A DNA stretch of 64,000 bases, from NCBI RefSeq assembly GCF_900156375.1, contig NZ_FTNK01000021.1, positions 1-64,000 of the forward strand. Direction: 5' to 3'. The notes under the pieces were generated by a model. It was not told the DNA's origin. It searched no databases and worked only from the letters and a program-made list of their open reading frames with translations. The translations under genes and the position numbers were made by a program. This DNA is from Paenibacillus macquariensis. GTDB lineage: Bacteria; Bacillota; Bacilli; Paenibacillales; Paenibacillaceae. This document shows positions 53,194 to 61,505 of this stretch, piece after piece; positions within the stretch are counted from its first letter, which is position 1, and every line of letters starts with the position of its first letter.

Positions 53194-53212
53194 AAAAAAA
53201 GAAGGTGAACAC

Positions 53213-53536
53213 ATGAACAGTACAAGTACGAGTACCACTATAAATGATGCTACTTTAAGTCTGTATGAACAAAAGTTTAAAGCGCTATCCGATAAGAATC
53301 GTTTAAAAATTATATATGAGTTAAACCAAAAAGGTAAAGTCTGTGTATGTGACCTAACCGATCTACTTGGTTTACCGCAATCTAAACTTTCCTACCATTT
53401 AAAAATGTTGTTGGATGCGAATGTGATCCTCATGGAGCGCATCGGGAAATGGAACTATTACGAGTTAAATGAAAATGAAATCAAAGGGCTATTGTCAGAA
53501 CAACTTTGTTGTATTTTTTATCCAAAACCTAAATGA
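53213..53536 (+). CDS. arsR: ArsR-family metalloregulator
   Basis: A 107-residue winged-helix repressor. The As(III)-binding motif VCVCDL (C44, C46) sits at the start of the recognition-helix region, as in E. coli and R773 ArsR (ELCVCDL), followed by PQSKLSYHLKMLLDANVI. A second cysteine pair, C99-C100, lies near the C-terminus and could supply the third thiolate. GAAGGTG lies 7 nt upstream. First gene of the arsenic operon; binds its own promoter and probably a third site after its stop. Confidence 0.93.
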   Translation: MNSTSTSTTINDATLSLYEQKFKALSDKNRLKIIYELNQKGKVCVCDLTDLLGLPQSKLSYHLKMLLDANVILMERIGKWNYYELNENEIKGLLSEQLCCIFYPKPK

Positions 53537-53554
53537 TTCATTTTTTTAATTAAC

Positions 53555-53574
53555 ATATCAAAATAATTTGATGT
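53555..53574 (+). promoter_or_regulatory. Third ArsR-type operator inside the operon
   Basis: ATCAAA-ATAA-TTTGAT (53557-53572) lies 20 bp after the arsR stop and about 28 bp before the flavoprotein start. It has the same half-sites as the two promoter operators. It could act as a roadblock or control an internal promoter. Confidence 0.7.
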
Positions 53575-53600
53575 GTATGAAATTTAAGGAGGATATAACA

Positions 53601-55037
53601 ATGAAAAACATCGAATTTAAACTGGAATCTAAAGAATGCTGTACTCCCAATACTCCCACAGAATGTTGCACAGATTCTACAAACAAAAGCTCTCAAAATG
53701 GAGAAACGAATGGAATTAATAAAGAATTGCCTGTAGCTATCATTGGGGCTGGTCCGATTGGGTTAGCGGCTGCCGCGCAATTAGCTGCTCGAAATAAGAG
53801 ATTTATTCTTTTAGAAGCTGGTACTCAAATTGGCCACAACATTCTTGAATGGGGACATGTTCGACTCTTTTCACCTTGGCAATATAATGTCGATAAAGCA
53901 GCTCAAGAATTGCTATTTAAACATGGATGGAAAGCTCCATTATCCAATGAACTGCCACTAGGTAGGGAAATTGTAGAAGATTATCTACAACCATTAGCTG
54001 AACTACCTGAAATTAAGCCTCACATAATGATGAATTCTAAAGTCATTGCAGTAAGCAGAAAAGATACCGATAAAATAAAATCTAATCAACGTGAGGAACT
54101 TCCGTTTATTCTCTACGTAGAAACGAATGGAATTACGAAACGATATGAGGCAAGTTCGGTTATTGACGCTTCTGGAACTTGGGGTCATTCTAATCCTTTG
54201 TATGCAAGTGGCGTTTGGACAAAAGAAGAACGGTCGATGGATAAGCATATTGTCTATGGTATTCCTGATTTCTCTTCGGAGAATCAAACGAAATACAAGG
54301 GTAAACGCACTGCTGTTGTGGGAAGTGGACATTCCGCTTTGAATACGTTGCTCGATTTAGCACAATTGAAAGAAATCGATAACAATACCGAAATATATTG
54401 GATTATGAGAAAAAGCAAAGTTGAAGAAGCATACGGTGGAGAAGCAAATGATCAGCTTGAAGCCAGAGGTGAATTGGGAAGTCGGATACACCAGTTGGTT
54501 AGTTCTGGTCAGGTAAACGTTGTTACTCCATTTAAGATAGAACAACTTAAACAATCAGGGAAACAAGTTCAGATCATAGGGACATTAAATAACACAAATA
54601 TGGAGATTAACGGAATTGATCAAATCATAGTTAATACTGGTAGCCGTCCTGATTTTTCCTTCTTACGGGAATTAAGACTCAGTATAGATTCAGCCACCGA
54701 GAGTATTGAAACACTAGCTCCACTTATTGATCCGAATATTCACAGCTGCAGTACGGTTAGACCTCATGGTGAAAAAGAACTTCGGCATCTCGAAAAAAAC
54801 TTCTACATTGTAGGAATGAAAAGCTATGGACGTGCGCCAACATTCCTTATGGCTACTGGATACGAACAGGTTAGATCAATAGCTGCCTATCTCACTGGTG
54901 ATTTTGAAGCAGCATCCAAAGTAGAACTGGAATTGCCTGAAACAGGGGTATGTAGTCTTAATAACAGTACGAGTACAGCAAGTGAAGGCAGCTGGTCGAC
55001 AACCGCTGAATCATCTTCCTCTTCCTGCTGTAACTAA
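53601..55037 (+). CDS. ars-operon flavoprotein (FAD/NAD(P)-binding oxidoreductase)
   Basis: A 478-residue protein. Residues about 45-75 form an FAD-binding Rossmann motif (VAIIGAGPIGLAAAAQLA), about 235-260 an NAD(P) motif (TAVVGSGHSALNTLLDLA), and SRPD/NTGSRPDFSF closes the pyridine-nucleotide oxidoreductase fold. Both ends carry cysteine pairs (KECCTPNTPTECC at 12-24; SSSSSCCN at the C-terminus), suggesting thiol binding of arsenic. GGAGG 10 nt upstream fixes the ATG at 53601. Related flavoproteins occur in Firmicute and staphylococcal ars operons; the exact reaction is not known to me. Confidence 0.82.
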   Translation: MKNIEFKLESKECCTPNTPTECCTDSTNKSSQNGETNGINKELPVAIIGAGPIGLAAAAQLAARNKRFILLEAGTQIGHNILEWGHVRLFSPWQYNVDKAAQELLFKHGWKAPLSNELPLGREIVEDYLQPLAELPEIKPHIMMNSKVIAVSRKDTDKIKSNQREELPFILYVETNGITKRYEASSVIDASGTWGHSNPLYASGVWTKEERSMDKHIVYGIPDFSSENQTKYKGKRTAVVGSGHSALNTLLDLAQLKEIDNNTEIYWIMRKSKVEEAYGGEANDQLEARGELGSRIHQLVSSGQVNVVTPFKIEQLKQSGKQVQIIGTLNNTNMEINGIDQIIVNTGSRPDFSFLRELRLSIDSATESIETLAPLIDPNIHSCSTVRPHGEKELRHLEKNFYIVGMKSYGRAPTFLMATGYEQVRSIAAYLTGDFEAASKVELELPETGVCSLNNSTSTASEGSWSTTAESSSSSCCN

Positions 55038-55072
55038 AATTTTAATCATGATTTATAAAGGAGAAACCTCTT

Positions 55073-55283
55073 ATGACGATAATGGATGTAACTACTGATA
55101 AAATTGATTTTTTTGGATAAAAATGGAATAAATATTATCTCAGTCGCTAATGAAACTGGTAGTATTCAAATTATTGGGCTGGAGAATATTGAGAAAATTC
55201 GAAATTTTTTAAATGAATTAAAAGAGATGAATTACAATATGAGAGACCCATTTATACCAAGAATTTTGATTCAGCGGATTTGA
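55073..55283 (+). pseudogene. Small ars-operon ORF, frameshifted at T7
   Basis: AAAGGAG and ATG at 55073 open a frame that stops at 55118-55120. Removing one T from the T7 run (55108-55114) restores KIDFLDKNGINIISVANETG... NFLNELKEM, about 55 residues, before the sequence joins the arsB fragment at about 55241. The original protein is not recognised. The frameshift and the downstream deletion together make it non-functional in its present form. Confidence 0.45.
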
Positions 55284-55936
55284 AAGCACCTTCCGATGCC
55301 ATTAAAGATCTTAAAATGTTTCGTATGTCATGGATAGTGTTAGGGGTTCTTCTCATAGGGTATTTTGTCAGTGAATCTCTAAATATACCTGTATCCATTG
55401 TCGCCGGCATTATCGCTATCCTATTCTTGCTTCTGGCGAGAAAAAGTCCGGTTGTTCCCATTGGAGATGTTGTCAAAGGCGCGCCATGGGCAATTGTATT
55501 TTTCTCCATCGGCATGTACGTCGTAGTATATGGCTTAAGGAATGCCGGACTAACCGATCTACTTGCCCAAGTCATACAAGTGGTAGCGGATCAAGGAATG
55601 TTCGTTGCTATAATGTCCATGGGAATCATAGCAGCTCTTCTGTCATCATTAATGAACAACATGCCTACGGTCATGATTGATGCACTTGCCATTGATGCAA
55701 CTCATACCACGGAGGCGATTAGAGAGGCCTTGATTTATGCGAATGTGATTGGCTCGGATTTAGGTCCAAAAATAACCCCCATTGGTTCTCTTGTTACCCT
55801 TTTATGGCTTCACGTCTTAAGTACCAAAGGTGTCAAAATTTCTTGGGGTACTTATTTTAAAACAGGGATTATCTTGACGGTTCCAACCTTAATTATCACA
55901 TTGGTAGGTCTATATTTATGGTTACTCATCTTATGA
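55241..55936 (+). pseudogene. arsB: Arsenite efflux pump ArsB, C-terminal half only
   Basis: The frame opens at 55241 and encodes about 231 residues matching the last half of ArsB (normally about 430): YTKNFDSADLKAPSDAIKDL, then helices ending GSDLGPKITPIGSLVTLLWLHV and a final hydrophobic helix. There is no ribosome site; the only possible start is a TTG at 55280. The N-terminal half is missing, and the 5' neighbour is fused out of frame, so a deletion of about 600 bp is inferred. Arsenite export by this protein is unlikely. Confidence 0.85.
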
Positions 55937-55960
55937 TTTTATTATAAAGGAGCAGATATC

Positions 55961-56380
55961 ATGGAAAAGAAATCAATTTACTTTTTATGCACAGGAAATT
56001 CATGTCGTAGTCAAATGGCGGAGGGATGGGCTAAAAAATACCTAGGGGACACTTGGAATGTAAACAGTGCAGGAATTGAGGCTCATGGTCTTAATCCCAA
56101 TGCCGTAAAGGCCATGCATGAAGTAGACATTGATATTTCAAAACAAACGTCTGACATGATTAATTCTGAACTACTCAATCAAGCAGATCTCATTATCACA
56201 TTGTGTGGGGATGCTGCAGATCGTTGTCCAATGACGCCTCCACATATCCGTCGTGAACATTGGGGATTTGATGACCCCGCCAAAGCACAAGGTACCGAGG
56301 ATGAGAAGTGGGGAGTTTTCCAACGTGTCCGTGATCAAATTGGTGAGCGGATTGAGCATTTTTCCAAAACTGGTGTGTAG
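55961..56380 (+). CDS. arsC: Thioredoxin-coupled arsenate reductase
   Basis: A 139-residue low-molecular-weight-phosphatase-fold reductase. The P-loop CTGNSCRS has nucleophile C10, and C82 and C89 (LCGDAADRC) complete the redox relay; WGFDDPAKA supplies the Asp loop. It converts arsenate to arsenite using thioredoxin. AAAGGAG lies 9 nt upstream. It is intact although the efflux gene before it is broken, which would leave arsenite without its dedicated exporter unless another is encoded elsewhere. Confidence 0.95.
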   Translation: MEKKSIYFLCTGNSCRSQMAEGWAKKYLGDTWNVNSAGIEAHGLNPNAVKAMHEVDIDISKQTSDMINSELLNQADLIITLCGDAADRCPMTPPHIRREHWGFDDPAKAQGTEDEKWGVFQRVRDQIGERIEHFSKTGV

Positions 56381-56652
56381 AGACCTGGAGCAATCAGCTA
56401 TCGCTCATAATATATGATTGTTGATATAAAAAAACAATAATAATCATATAAAACTTAACTGAAGAATGATAATTCCTTTGTAGAAAAAATATATGTTATA
56501 GAAGGTTTTTTATCTTTCAGAACAAAAACATGGTTCGGATACTAGTGGATGTACACTCTTGATTATGCAAGACCATTTGGGGACCATGTACATAACTGCA
56601 ATAATTATTAATGGATTGCTGCAATTAATGTTCAATTGAAGAGAGGCTATAA

Positions 56653-57864
56653 ATGGACACCAATCAATCTGTAAATCTGGGTTTACCAAAGAGGAAATTA
56701 AAATTACTTTTGGAAGTTCTGGTCATATCGACCAAACTTGGGCTAACTTCATTCGGGGGGCCAATAGCACATCTTGGATATTTTCATAACGAATATATAC
56801 GAAAACGTCAATGGATGGACGAACGAAGCTATGCAGATCTTGTAGCGTTGTGTCAGCTTCTTCCTGGACCGGCTAGCAGTCAGGTCGGCATTGGTATTGG
56901 CGTTATGCGGGCCGGTTTGCTTGGTGGAGTGGTCGCATGGATTGGGTTTACCCTTCCTTCGATTATTGCGCTGGTATTGTTCGCATTCCTTTTACAGGGG
57001 TTTGACATTAGCAACGCAGGTTGGATTCATGGATTGAAAATTGTGGCGGTGGCCATTGTAGCTCAAGCGATTCTAGGAATGGGGCAAAAACTTACACCTG
57101 ATAAAAGACGAGTTACTATTGCAATTATAGTGGCTTCCATTACCCTTCTATGGCAGACGGCATTCAGTCAAGTATTACTTATTGTGGCTGCTGGATTAAT
57201 TGGATTATGGATGTACCGAAAAATGGTCGTTCAGGAGGCTCTGAATCTTCCTGTACCAATCAGTCGTACCGTTGCAGTTCTAAGTTTGACAATCTTTTTC
57301 GGTCTTTTGATCGCTTTACCACTACTGCGCCAGGTTATGGATAACAGTTGGGTTTCATTGTTTGATAGTTTTTATCGGTCAGGTTCCTTTGTATTTGGCG
57401 GAGGGCACGTTGTATTACCGCTTTTAGAACGAGAACTAGTACCCACGGGTTGGATAAGTAAAGAAGATTTTCTTGCAGGGTATGGGGCGACACAGGCAGT
57501 CCCTGGACCATTGTTCACCGTTGCTGCATACTTAGGCGCAATGGCAAAGGGTATCTCCGGGGCTATAATCGCTACGGTGGCCATCTTCTTACCAGCCTTC
57601 TTGCTCATTATTGGGACCTTACCTTTCTGGAATTCCCTTCGCAAAAGCACCCATGTACAAGGGGCGCTAGTAGGCATCAATGCTGCAGTTGTCGGTATCT
57701 TATTAGCAGCGTTATACAACCCACTTTGGACTACAGCGATAATCGCACCAGCAGATTTTTCACTAGTGTCCATCCTTTTTATCATGCTTGTCTTCTGGAA
57801 ATTGCCACCATGGGTCGTTGTTATAGCCGGGATTGTAGGTGGAGTACTAATTGGCCTTATATGA
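56653..57864 (+). CDS. chrA: Chromate transporter, long-chain ChrA type
   Basis: A 403-residue transporter with two homologous halves, each carrying the family's GGPIAHLGYF / GGGHVVLPLL glycine-rich motif and a QLLPGPASSQVG / QAVPGPLFTVAAYLG motif. Ten to twelve membrane helices are predicted. ChrA proteins expel chromate by proton antiport. Ribosome site GAGAGG about 8 nt upstream. It follows arsC by 272 bp without a clear terminator, so the cluster looks like a metal-oxyanion resistance island. A terminator closes it at 57882-57916. Confidence 0.92.
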   Translation: MDTNQSVNLGLPKRKLKLLLEVLVISTKLGLTSFGGPIAHLGYFHNEYIRKRQWMDERSYADLVALCQLLPGPASSQVGIGIGVMRAGLLGGVVAWIGFTLPSIIALVLFAFLLQGFDISNAGWIHGLKIVAVAIVAQAILGMGQKLTPDKRRVTIAIIVASITLLWQTAFSQVLLIVAAGLIGLWMYRKMVVQEALNLPVPISRTVAVLSLTIFFGLLIALPLLRQVMDNSWVSLFDSFYRSGSFVFGGGHVVLPLLERELVPTGWISKEDFLAGYGATQAVPGPLFTVAAYLGAMAKGISGAIIATVAIFLPAFLLIIGTLPFWNSLRKSTHVQGALVGINAAVVGILLAALYNPLWTTAIIAPADFSLVSILFIMLVFWKLPPWVVVIAGIVGGVLIGLI

Positions 57865-57881
57865 ATATCGATTTTAACGGA

Positions 57882-57916
57882 AAAATGGGAAGTGGAATCA
57901 AACCACTTCCCATTTT
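57882..57916 (+). terminator. Terminator after chrA
   Basis: AAAATGGGAAGTGG and CCACTTCCCATTTT around 7 nt: perfect 14-bp stem. Confidence 0.9.
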
Positions 57917-58066
57917 CTATACTCAGTTACTTTTTGCGAAGGATCAAACGCCTGATACCTTTTTTTGAATAGTTATACCAGATACTATGAAAAGAAATAA
58001 AATATTAGCTGGGATAAATCGATATGGACATAATAAAGAGAGTGCAAATATGTAGACAAATGTAAA

Positions 58067-58210
58067 AGGACAAGAACATAGACCTATTAGAATTCGCGAT
58101 GGACGCGGTTTTTTTTTTATGGGTACAAGTTCCTGTCCTTTGATCGGGACAAGAACTTGTACCTATTGCTGACAATGGACAAGAAAGTATACCGTTTGCC
58201 GTGCGCGATA
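58067..58210 (+). repeat. Stem-loop repeat family, copy A (GACAAGAA elements)
   Basis: GGACAAGAACATAG, then CGCG-ATGGA-CGCG and T10, then TACAAGTTCCTGTCC pairing across TTTGATC with GGGACAAGAACTTGTACC (58145-58162). A third GGACAAGAA lies at about 58188, followed by GTGCGCG. The same modules in the same order occur at 60336-60429. It lies between chrA and the DUF6855 gene. Confidence 0.65.
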
Positions 58211-58334
58211 TAATATCTCAAAAACACAGAAGGTGTATTTCTTATAGAAATGACTATTGGATGGCGCTATATTAGTTAGGCGGAGTGCTATTTAATATTG
58301 TATATTGGAGTTGGAAAACCAAAGGAGAGATGGT

Positions 58335-58748
58335 ATGTCGACAATAGAGGGAACAAAAGAAAATCCTTGGAAACTAAAAACACCTCCTCAAACATCTGAT
58401 TATGAAATGTTTAAGGACGAAAAAGATGGAAAAGTAATTTTAGTATGTACTGTAGGCAAAACCGTTTTGCATTATGACTATAGTTGTGTTGATGACTTAA
58501 ACACTATGCTTAAACTGTATGGTGACTGGATGGAACTAGCTAGTGCTGATGAGCAGAAACCTGTAAAAGAAGGTACGGTTGAAGCCTGGGGACGTTCGCC
58601 TGAAAATCCAATTGGTGGTTGGTACGGCTTGAAAAAAGGATTGCGCGGTAGATTTGGCATGTATATACCACCTTTGATGGAAAAATTAGGATTGGCAGAA
58701 GTAGAACACAACCCAAGGAATAATAGAATGCGGACAATAAAACAGTAG
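58335..58748 (+). CDS. Conserved small protein, DUF6855-like
   Basis: A 137-residue cytosolic protein opening GTKENPWKLKTPPQTSDYEM, with internal VEAWGRSPENPIGGWYGLK and RFGMYIPPLMEKLGLAEVEHN. This pattern matches, as far as I recall, the DUF6855 family found in actinobacteria and scattered Firmicutes, of unknown function. AAAGGAGAG lies 6 nt before the ATG at 58335; the frame is open to 58305 but has no earlier ribosome site. Confidence 0.65.
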   Translation: MSTIEGTKENPWKLKTPPQTSDYEMFKDEKDGKVILVCTVGKTVLHYDYSCVDDLNTMLKLYGDWMELASADEQKPVKEGTVEAWGRSPENPIGGWYGLKKGLRGRFGMYIPPLMEKLGLAEVEHNPRNNRMRTIKQ

Positions 58749-58762
58749 TATAAATAAAATAG

Positions 58763-58939
58763 AGGAGCGATTCAAAGATTGCTCTTCATATTCCATATGA
58801 TAATCGTGATTTTAATGTACGTACAAAAGCAATTAGTAGTGCCAAGACCAAGCGTAAAGAGGAGACGTCAGCTATAACGCCCTTATTGCCTAATAGTGCG
58901 AACAACTGCCTTTGTTCAACTAACGGGCAGGATAGTTGA
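58763..58939 (+). pseudogene. Coding remnant ending in an ACGGG repeat
   Basis: Fifty-eight open codons after a TAG read ...NRDFNVRTKAISSAKTKRKE then ETSAITPLLPNSANN and run straight through the repeat at 58915-58940 to its TGA. No start is present. The basic, recombinase-like composition is suggestive only; I do not name it. Confidence 0.35.
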
Positions 58940-58940
58940 A
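58915..58940 (+). repeat. ACGGG-type palindrome, best-preserved copy
   Basis: TTCAACTA (58915-58922), spacer ACGGGCAGGA, TAGTTGAA (58933-58940), perfect 8-bp arms. It ends the remnant upstream and lies 95 bp before a VOC gene. Confidence 0.8.
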
Positions 58941-59034
58941 GAAGGATTAATTTCCAAACAAGAAGGAAAGATTATTATTGAATATATATAGGGATGAGTG
59001 ATTACTGCATCTCTATATCAGGAGGTTGTTAGGT

Positions 59035-59451
59035 ATGTCGAGAGAATTATGGTTGAACCTGCCAGTGCGAGAACCAGAACGGGCAAAGGCATTTTATACC
59101 CAACTCGGTTTTCGGTTGAATGAGCAGTATGCGAGTCAAGACGGCTCATTCAGCTTGATCGTCGGCGACAATCAGGTTGTTTTGATGCTCTTCCCGGAAT
59201 CCGCGTTTCGCGGTTTTGCTGGTATTGGGGTTGAGGATTCGTGGCAGGGCACTGAAGTGTTATTCTCTCTGGGGGCGAACTCCAGGGATGAAGTTGATGA
59301 GTTCGCCTTGAAAGCTGAACGTGCCGGCGGCACTGTATTCAACAAGCCGGGCGAAAAGGGTGGCTGGATGTACGGCTGCGGTTTTGCCGATCCGGACGGT
59401 CATCGGTGGAACGCGTTCTATATGGATATGAGCAAAATGCCACAAGGCTGA
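59035..59451 (+). CDS. VOC-family (glyoxalase-fold) protein
   Basis: A 138-residue protein of two beta-alpha-beta-beta-beta modules: LWLNLPVREPERAKAFYTQL GF-type opening and a closing YGCGFADPDGHRWNAFYMDM. Such proteins are metal-dependent lyases, dioxygenases or antibiotic-binding proteins; this subgroup is usually annotated as a lactoylglutathione-lyase-like protein without known substrate. AGGAGG lies 11 nt before the ATG at 59035. Monocistronic, with a hairpin at 59516-59548. Confidence 0.82.
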   Translation: MSRELWLNLPVREPERAKAFYTQLGFRLNEQYASQDGSFSLIVGDNQVVLMLFPESAFRGFAGIGVEDSWQGTEVLFSLGANSRDEVDEFALKAERAGGTVFNKPGEKGGWMYGCGFADPDGHRWNAFYMDMSKMPQG

Positions 59452-59515
59452 AAACCAGATTCGCTATTTCGTGACGAGTCTTGAAACAGAAGTCAAATAA
59501 AGTTACTTAACAACC

Positions 59516-59548
59516 GGGTGCGATTGTTTAATAAGAGCAATCGCACCC
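59516..59548 (+). terminator. Hairpin after the first VOC gene
   Basis: GGGTGCGATTG and CAATCGCACCC, a perfect 11-bp stem; the trailing T-run is weak. Confidence 0.65.
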
Positions 59549-59576
59549 TATTAAGTGTGTGAAGAAATGTACTTAA

Positions 59577-59598
59577 AGTAACGGGCAGTATAGTTGAA
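59577..59598 (+). repeat. ACGGG-type repeat copy at 59.6 kb
   Basis: Reads AGTAACGGGCAGTATAG then TTGAA. The right arm is intact, the left arm degraded. It lies about 80 bp before the second VOC gene. Confidence 0.6.
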
Positions 59599-59679
59599 AA
59601 AGGAACTTAAATTTAAATCTCGAATTTCTAATGTAATCGAATAGCCAAAAAATTTGATGACAGACTGGAGTTAGATACA

Positions 59680-60027
59680 ATGATAAAAGGTTTCGGAGGA
59701 ATATTTTGGAGAACTAAGAATCTTGAAGTTATAAAAAAATGGTACAGTGAAGTGTTGAAGATTGAAATAGAAAATTGGAATGGGACTGTGATAAAACCCC
59801 AATTAGGAAATGAGACTATCTTTTCTTTCTTTACCGAGAATGACAGTTATTTTCCAACAGATCAACAAGTGATGTTAAATTTCCAAGTACATAATCTAAA
59901 CGAGACTATTAATCATCTTGAACATATTGGTGTACCTCTTGCAAAGAAAAAAGAGATTAGTGAATTTGGAAAGTTTATTTGGATTGAAGATCCTGAAGGT
60001 CGACTGGTCGAGCTTTGGGAGAAATAA
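59680..60027 (+). CDS. Second VOC-family protein
   Basis: A 115-residue glyoxalase-fold protein: IKGFGGIFWRTKNLEVIKKW opening and GKFIWIEDPEGRLVELWEK ending, the latter carrying the usual metal-site Glu (VELWE). It is shorter than its neighbour at 59035 and not a close paralogue. GGAG lies about 12 nt upstream. A diverged repeat copy follows 30 bp after its stop. Substrate unknown. Confidence 0.82.
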   Translation: MIKGFGGIFWRTKNLEVIKKWYSEVLKIEIENWNGTVIKPQLGNETIFSFFTENDSYFPTDQQVMLNFQVHNLNETINHLEHIGVPLAKKKEISEFGKFIWIEDPEGRLVELWEK

Positions 60028-60053
60028 CGAGTTGTAATTCAATTGCTATTGAG

Positions 60054-60076
60054 CAAACGGGACACGATAGTTAAAT
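60054..60076 (+). repeat. ACGGG-type repeat copy at 60.1 kb
   Basis: Reads CAAACGGGACACGATAG then TTAAAT; it shares the ACGGGACACGATAG core with the copy at 9732-9758, including the CAC variant. Confidence 0.6.
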
Positions 60077-60223
60077 AATACACATTGATGAGCAGGTACT
60101 TCGGTATCCTGCTCTATTTATTAAACTCCTCATTGGCAACCCAAGAGGTCTAGAAAATGACCTATATAGTGATCAAGGTGATTTTACGCTGAAGTTTTAA
60201 TAATACCTTGACGTTAAGCAGAC

Positions 60224-60247
60224 GCTGCCTATTCGGCGGCTTTTTTT
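60224..60247 (+). terminator. Intrinsic terminator
   Basis: GCTGCC and GGCGGC (one G-T pair) around TATTC, then T7. Confidence 0.75.
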
Positions 60248-60335
60248 ATTGGGAGGAGGTGAGGTCACAACTGAAAAAGGAGTCCTATAATTAAGATTCC
60301 CTTTTTTCTGGAAATCAGGGTTTAGTCGGGTAAGT

Positions 60336-60432
60336 GACCAAGTTCTTGTTGAAAGATGACAAGAATATAGTCCGATTAATATCCGCGTAGATCGCGATTT
60401 TTTTGTATTGTCGGAACACATTCTTGTCATCC
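60336..60432 (+). repeat. Stem-loop repeat family, copy B
   Basis: CCAAGTTCTTGTT, 7 nt, GACAAGAATATAGTCCGATTA, then CGCG-TAGAT-CGCG and T7, then ATTCTTGTCAT. The module order and the GACAAGAA-xATAG-xCC-xATTA core match copy A at 58067. Confidence 0.65.
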
Positions 60433-60816
60433 GATGCCCAATGACATAAAAGTGCCTACATAAGCAGTATCTGAAAAGCTTGTCAATTCAGGCTTTTTTT
60501 TATTTTTATGTTGACAAATTCAGCTACATTGATTCGGTGCTTTTACTTACTGATACTTACAAAGTATCAAGTCTCTGACCGGGGGATTAGATACGAGATA
60601 TACGGTGGGCAGAGCTGCTGCTCTGCATCTGCATACAGAACGAAAAAAAACGGAGATTACGATTTACACTGGTAAATAATTATTCAGAATAAATTCAGAA
60701 TCTCCCTCACTTTATATACAGATTTATTAGATAGCATAAGAAGTGTTAAACAAGGGAGACAACTGCTAACCAAGAGAGCATAAAAGATATTTGAACAATT
60801 GCTAGGAGCGTTAATA
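60433..60816 (+). other. Leader region before the papain-like gene
   Basis: Holds a terminator at 60475-60501 (AAAGCTTG / CAGGCTTT, then T8), a GCAGAGC/GCTCTGC hairpin at 60609-60626, and a direct repeat ATTCAGAAT near 60690. No gene with a ribosome site until 60817. Confidence 0.5.
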
Positions 60817-61395
60817 ATGAAATCTATATATATAATATTAATAAAATCTAATACATTTCTTTCAAATTTGATACGTATGACTACATTTAGTCCATATACT
60901 CATGTTTCAATTTCTTTCTCGGAAAGTTTGTATCCTCTTTATAGTTTTGGAAGAAGAAACAAACATCATCTCTTACCAGCCGGCCTGGTCACCGAAGATA
61001 TAAACACAAGTTTTTTGGGGAATAATATTCCATGTGCAGTTTATAAACTTCAGGTTTCGGAAGGTGTTTTTGATAAGGCTAAACAAGAGGTTGAACGTAT
61101 GATGGTTGACGTAGATTCTTATCATTACAATGTTTTGGGGTTGTTGCTATCCAGACTTGGCATTCCATATCATCGTGAGAAGCATTATTTCTGTTCTCAG
61201 TTCGTCAGCGAAGTATTACATAGAAGTAATGCTTTACCACTGACCAAGCCATCTTCACTAATGTATCCAAGTAATTTTATTGATCTTCCGGAGTTAACTT
61301 GTATTTTTGAAGGGTATTTAAACTCGTTAAAAAAAGATATGCCTGCAGCTACATTAAATATTTATAATCTTTATAGTACCGGCAGAAAATTGTAA
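60817..61395 (+). CDS. Permuted papain-like (NlpC/P60-related) hydrolase
   Basis: A 192-residue protein with the circularly permuted NlpC/P60 layout of the YiiX/YaeF type: catalytic His early in FSPYTHVSISFSE (about residues 30-42) and catalytic Cys later in KHYFCSQFVSEVLH (about 125-138). No signal peptide, so cytosolic or membrane-peripheral. Family members act on peptide or lipid amide/thioester bonds. TAGGAG lies 8 nt before the ATG at 60817; an upstream TTG is less likely. Downstream hairpin at 61506-61538. Confidence 0.75.
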   Translation: MKSIYIILIKSNTFLSNLIRMTTFSPYTHVSISFSESLYPLYSFGRRNKHHLLPAGLVTEDINTSFLGNNIPCAVYKLQVSEGVFDKAKQEVERMMVDVDSYHYNVLGLLLSRLGIPYHREKHYFCSQFVSEVLHRSNALPLTKPSSLMYPSNFIDLPELTCIFEGYLNSLKKDMPAATLNIYNLYSTGRKL

Positions 61396-61505
61396 TGTAA
61401 TGTCAAAATCTAAATTTCGTACATTTGGGTACTACTTTTAATATGATTATTCGTAATGCTATTCTCTTTATGGGGGATAATTGTGAAAAAACATACAGAA
61501 TTAAT

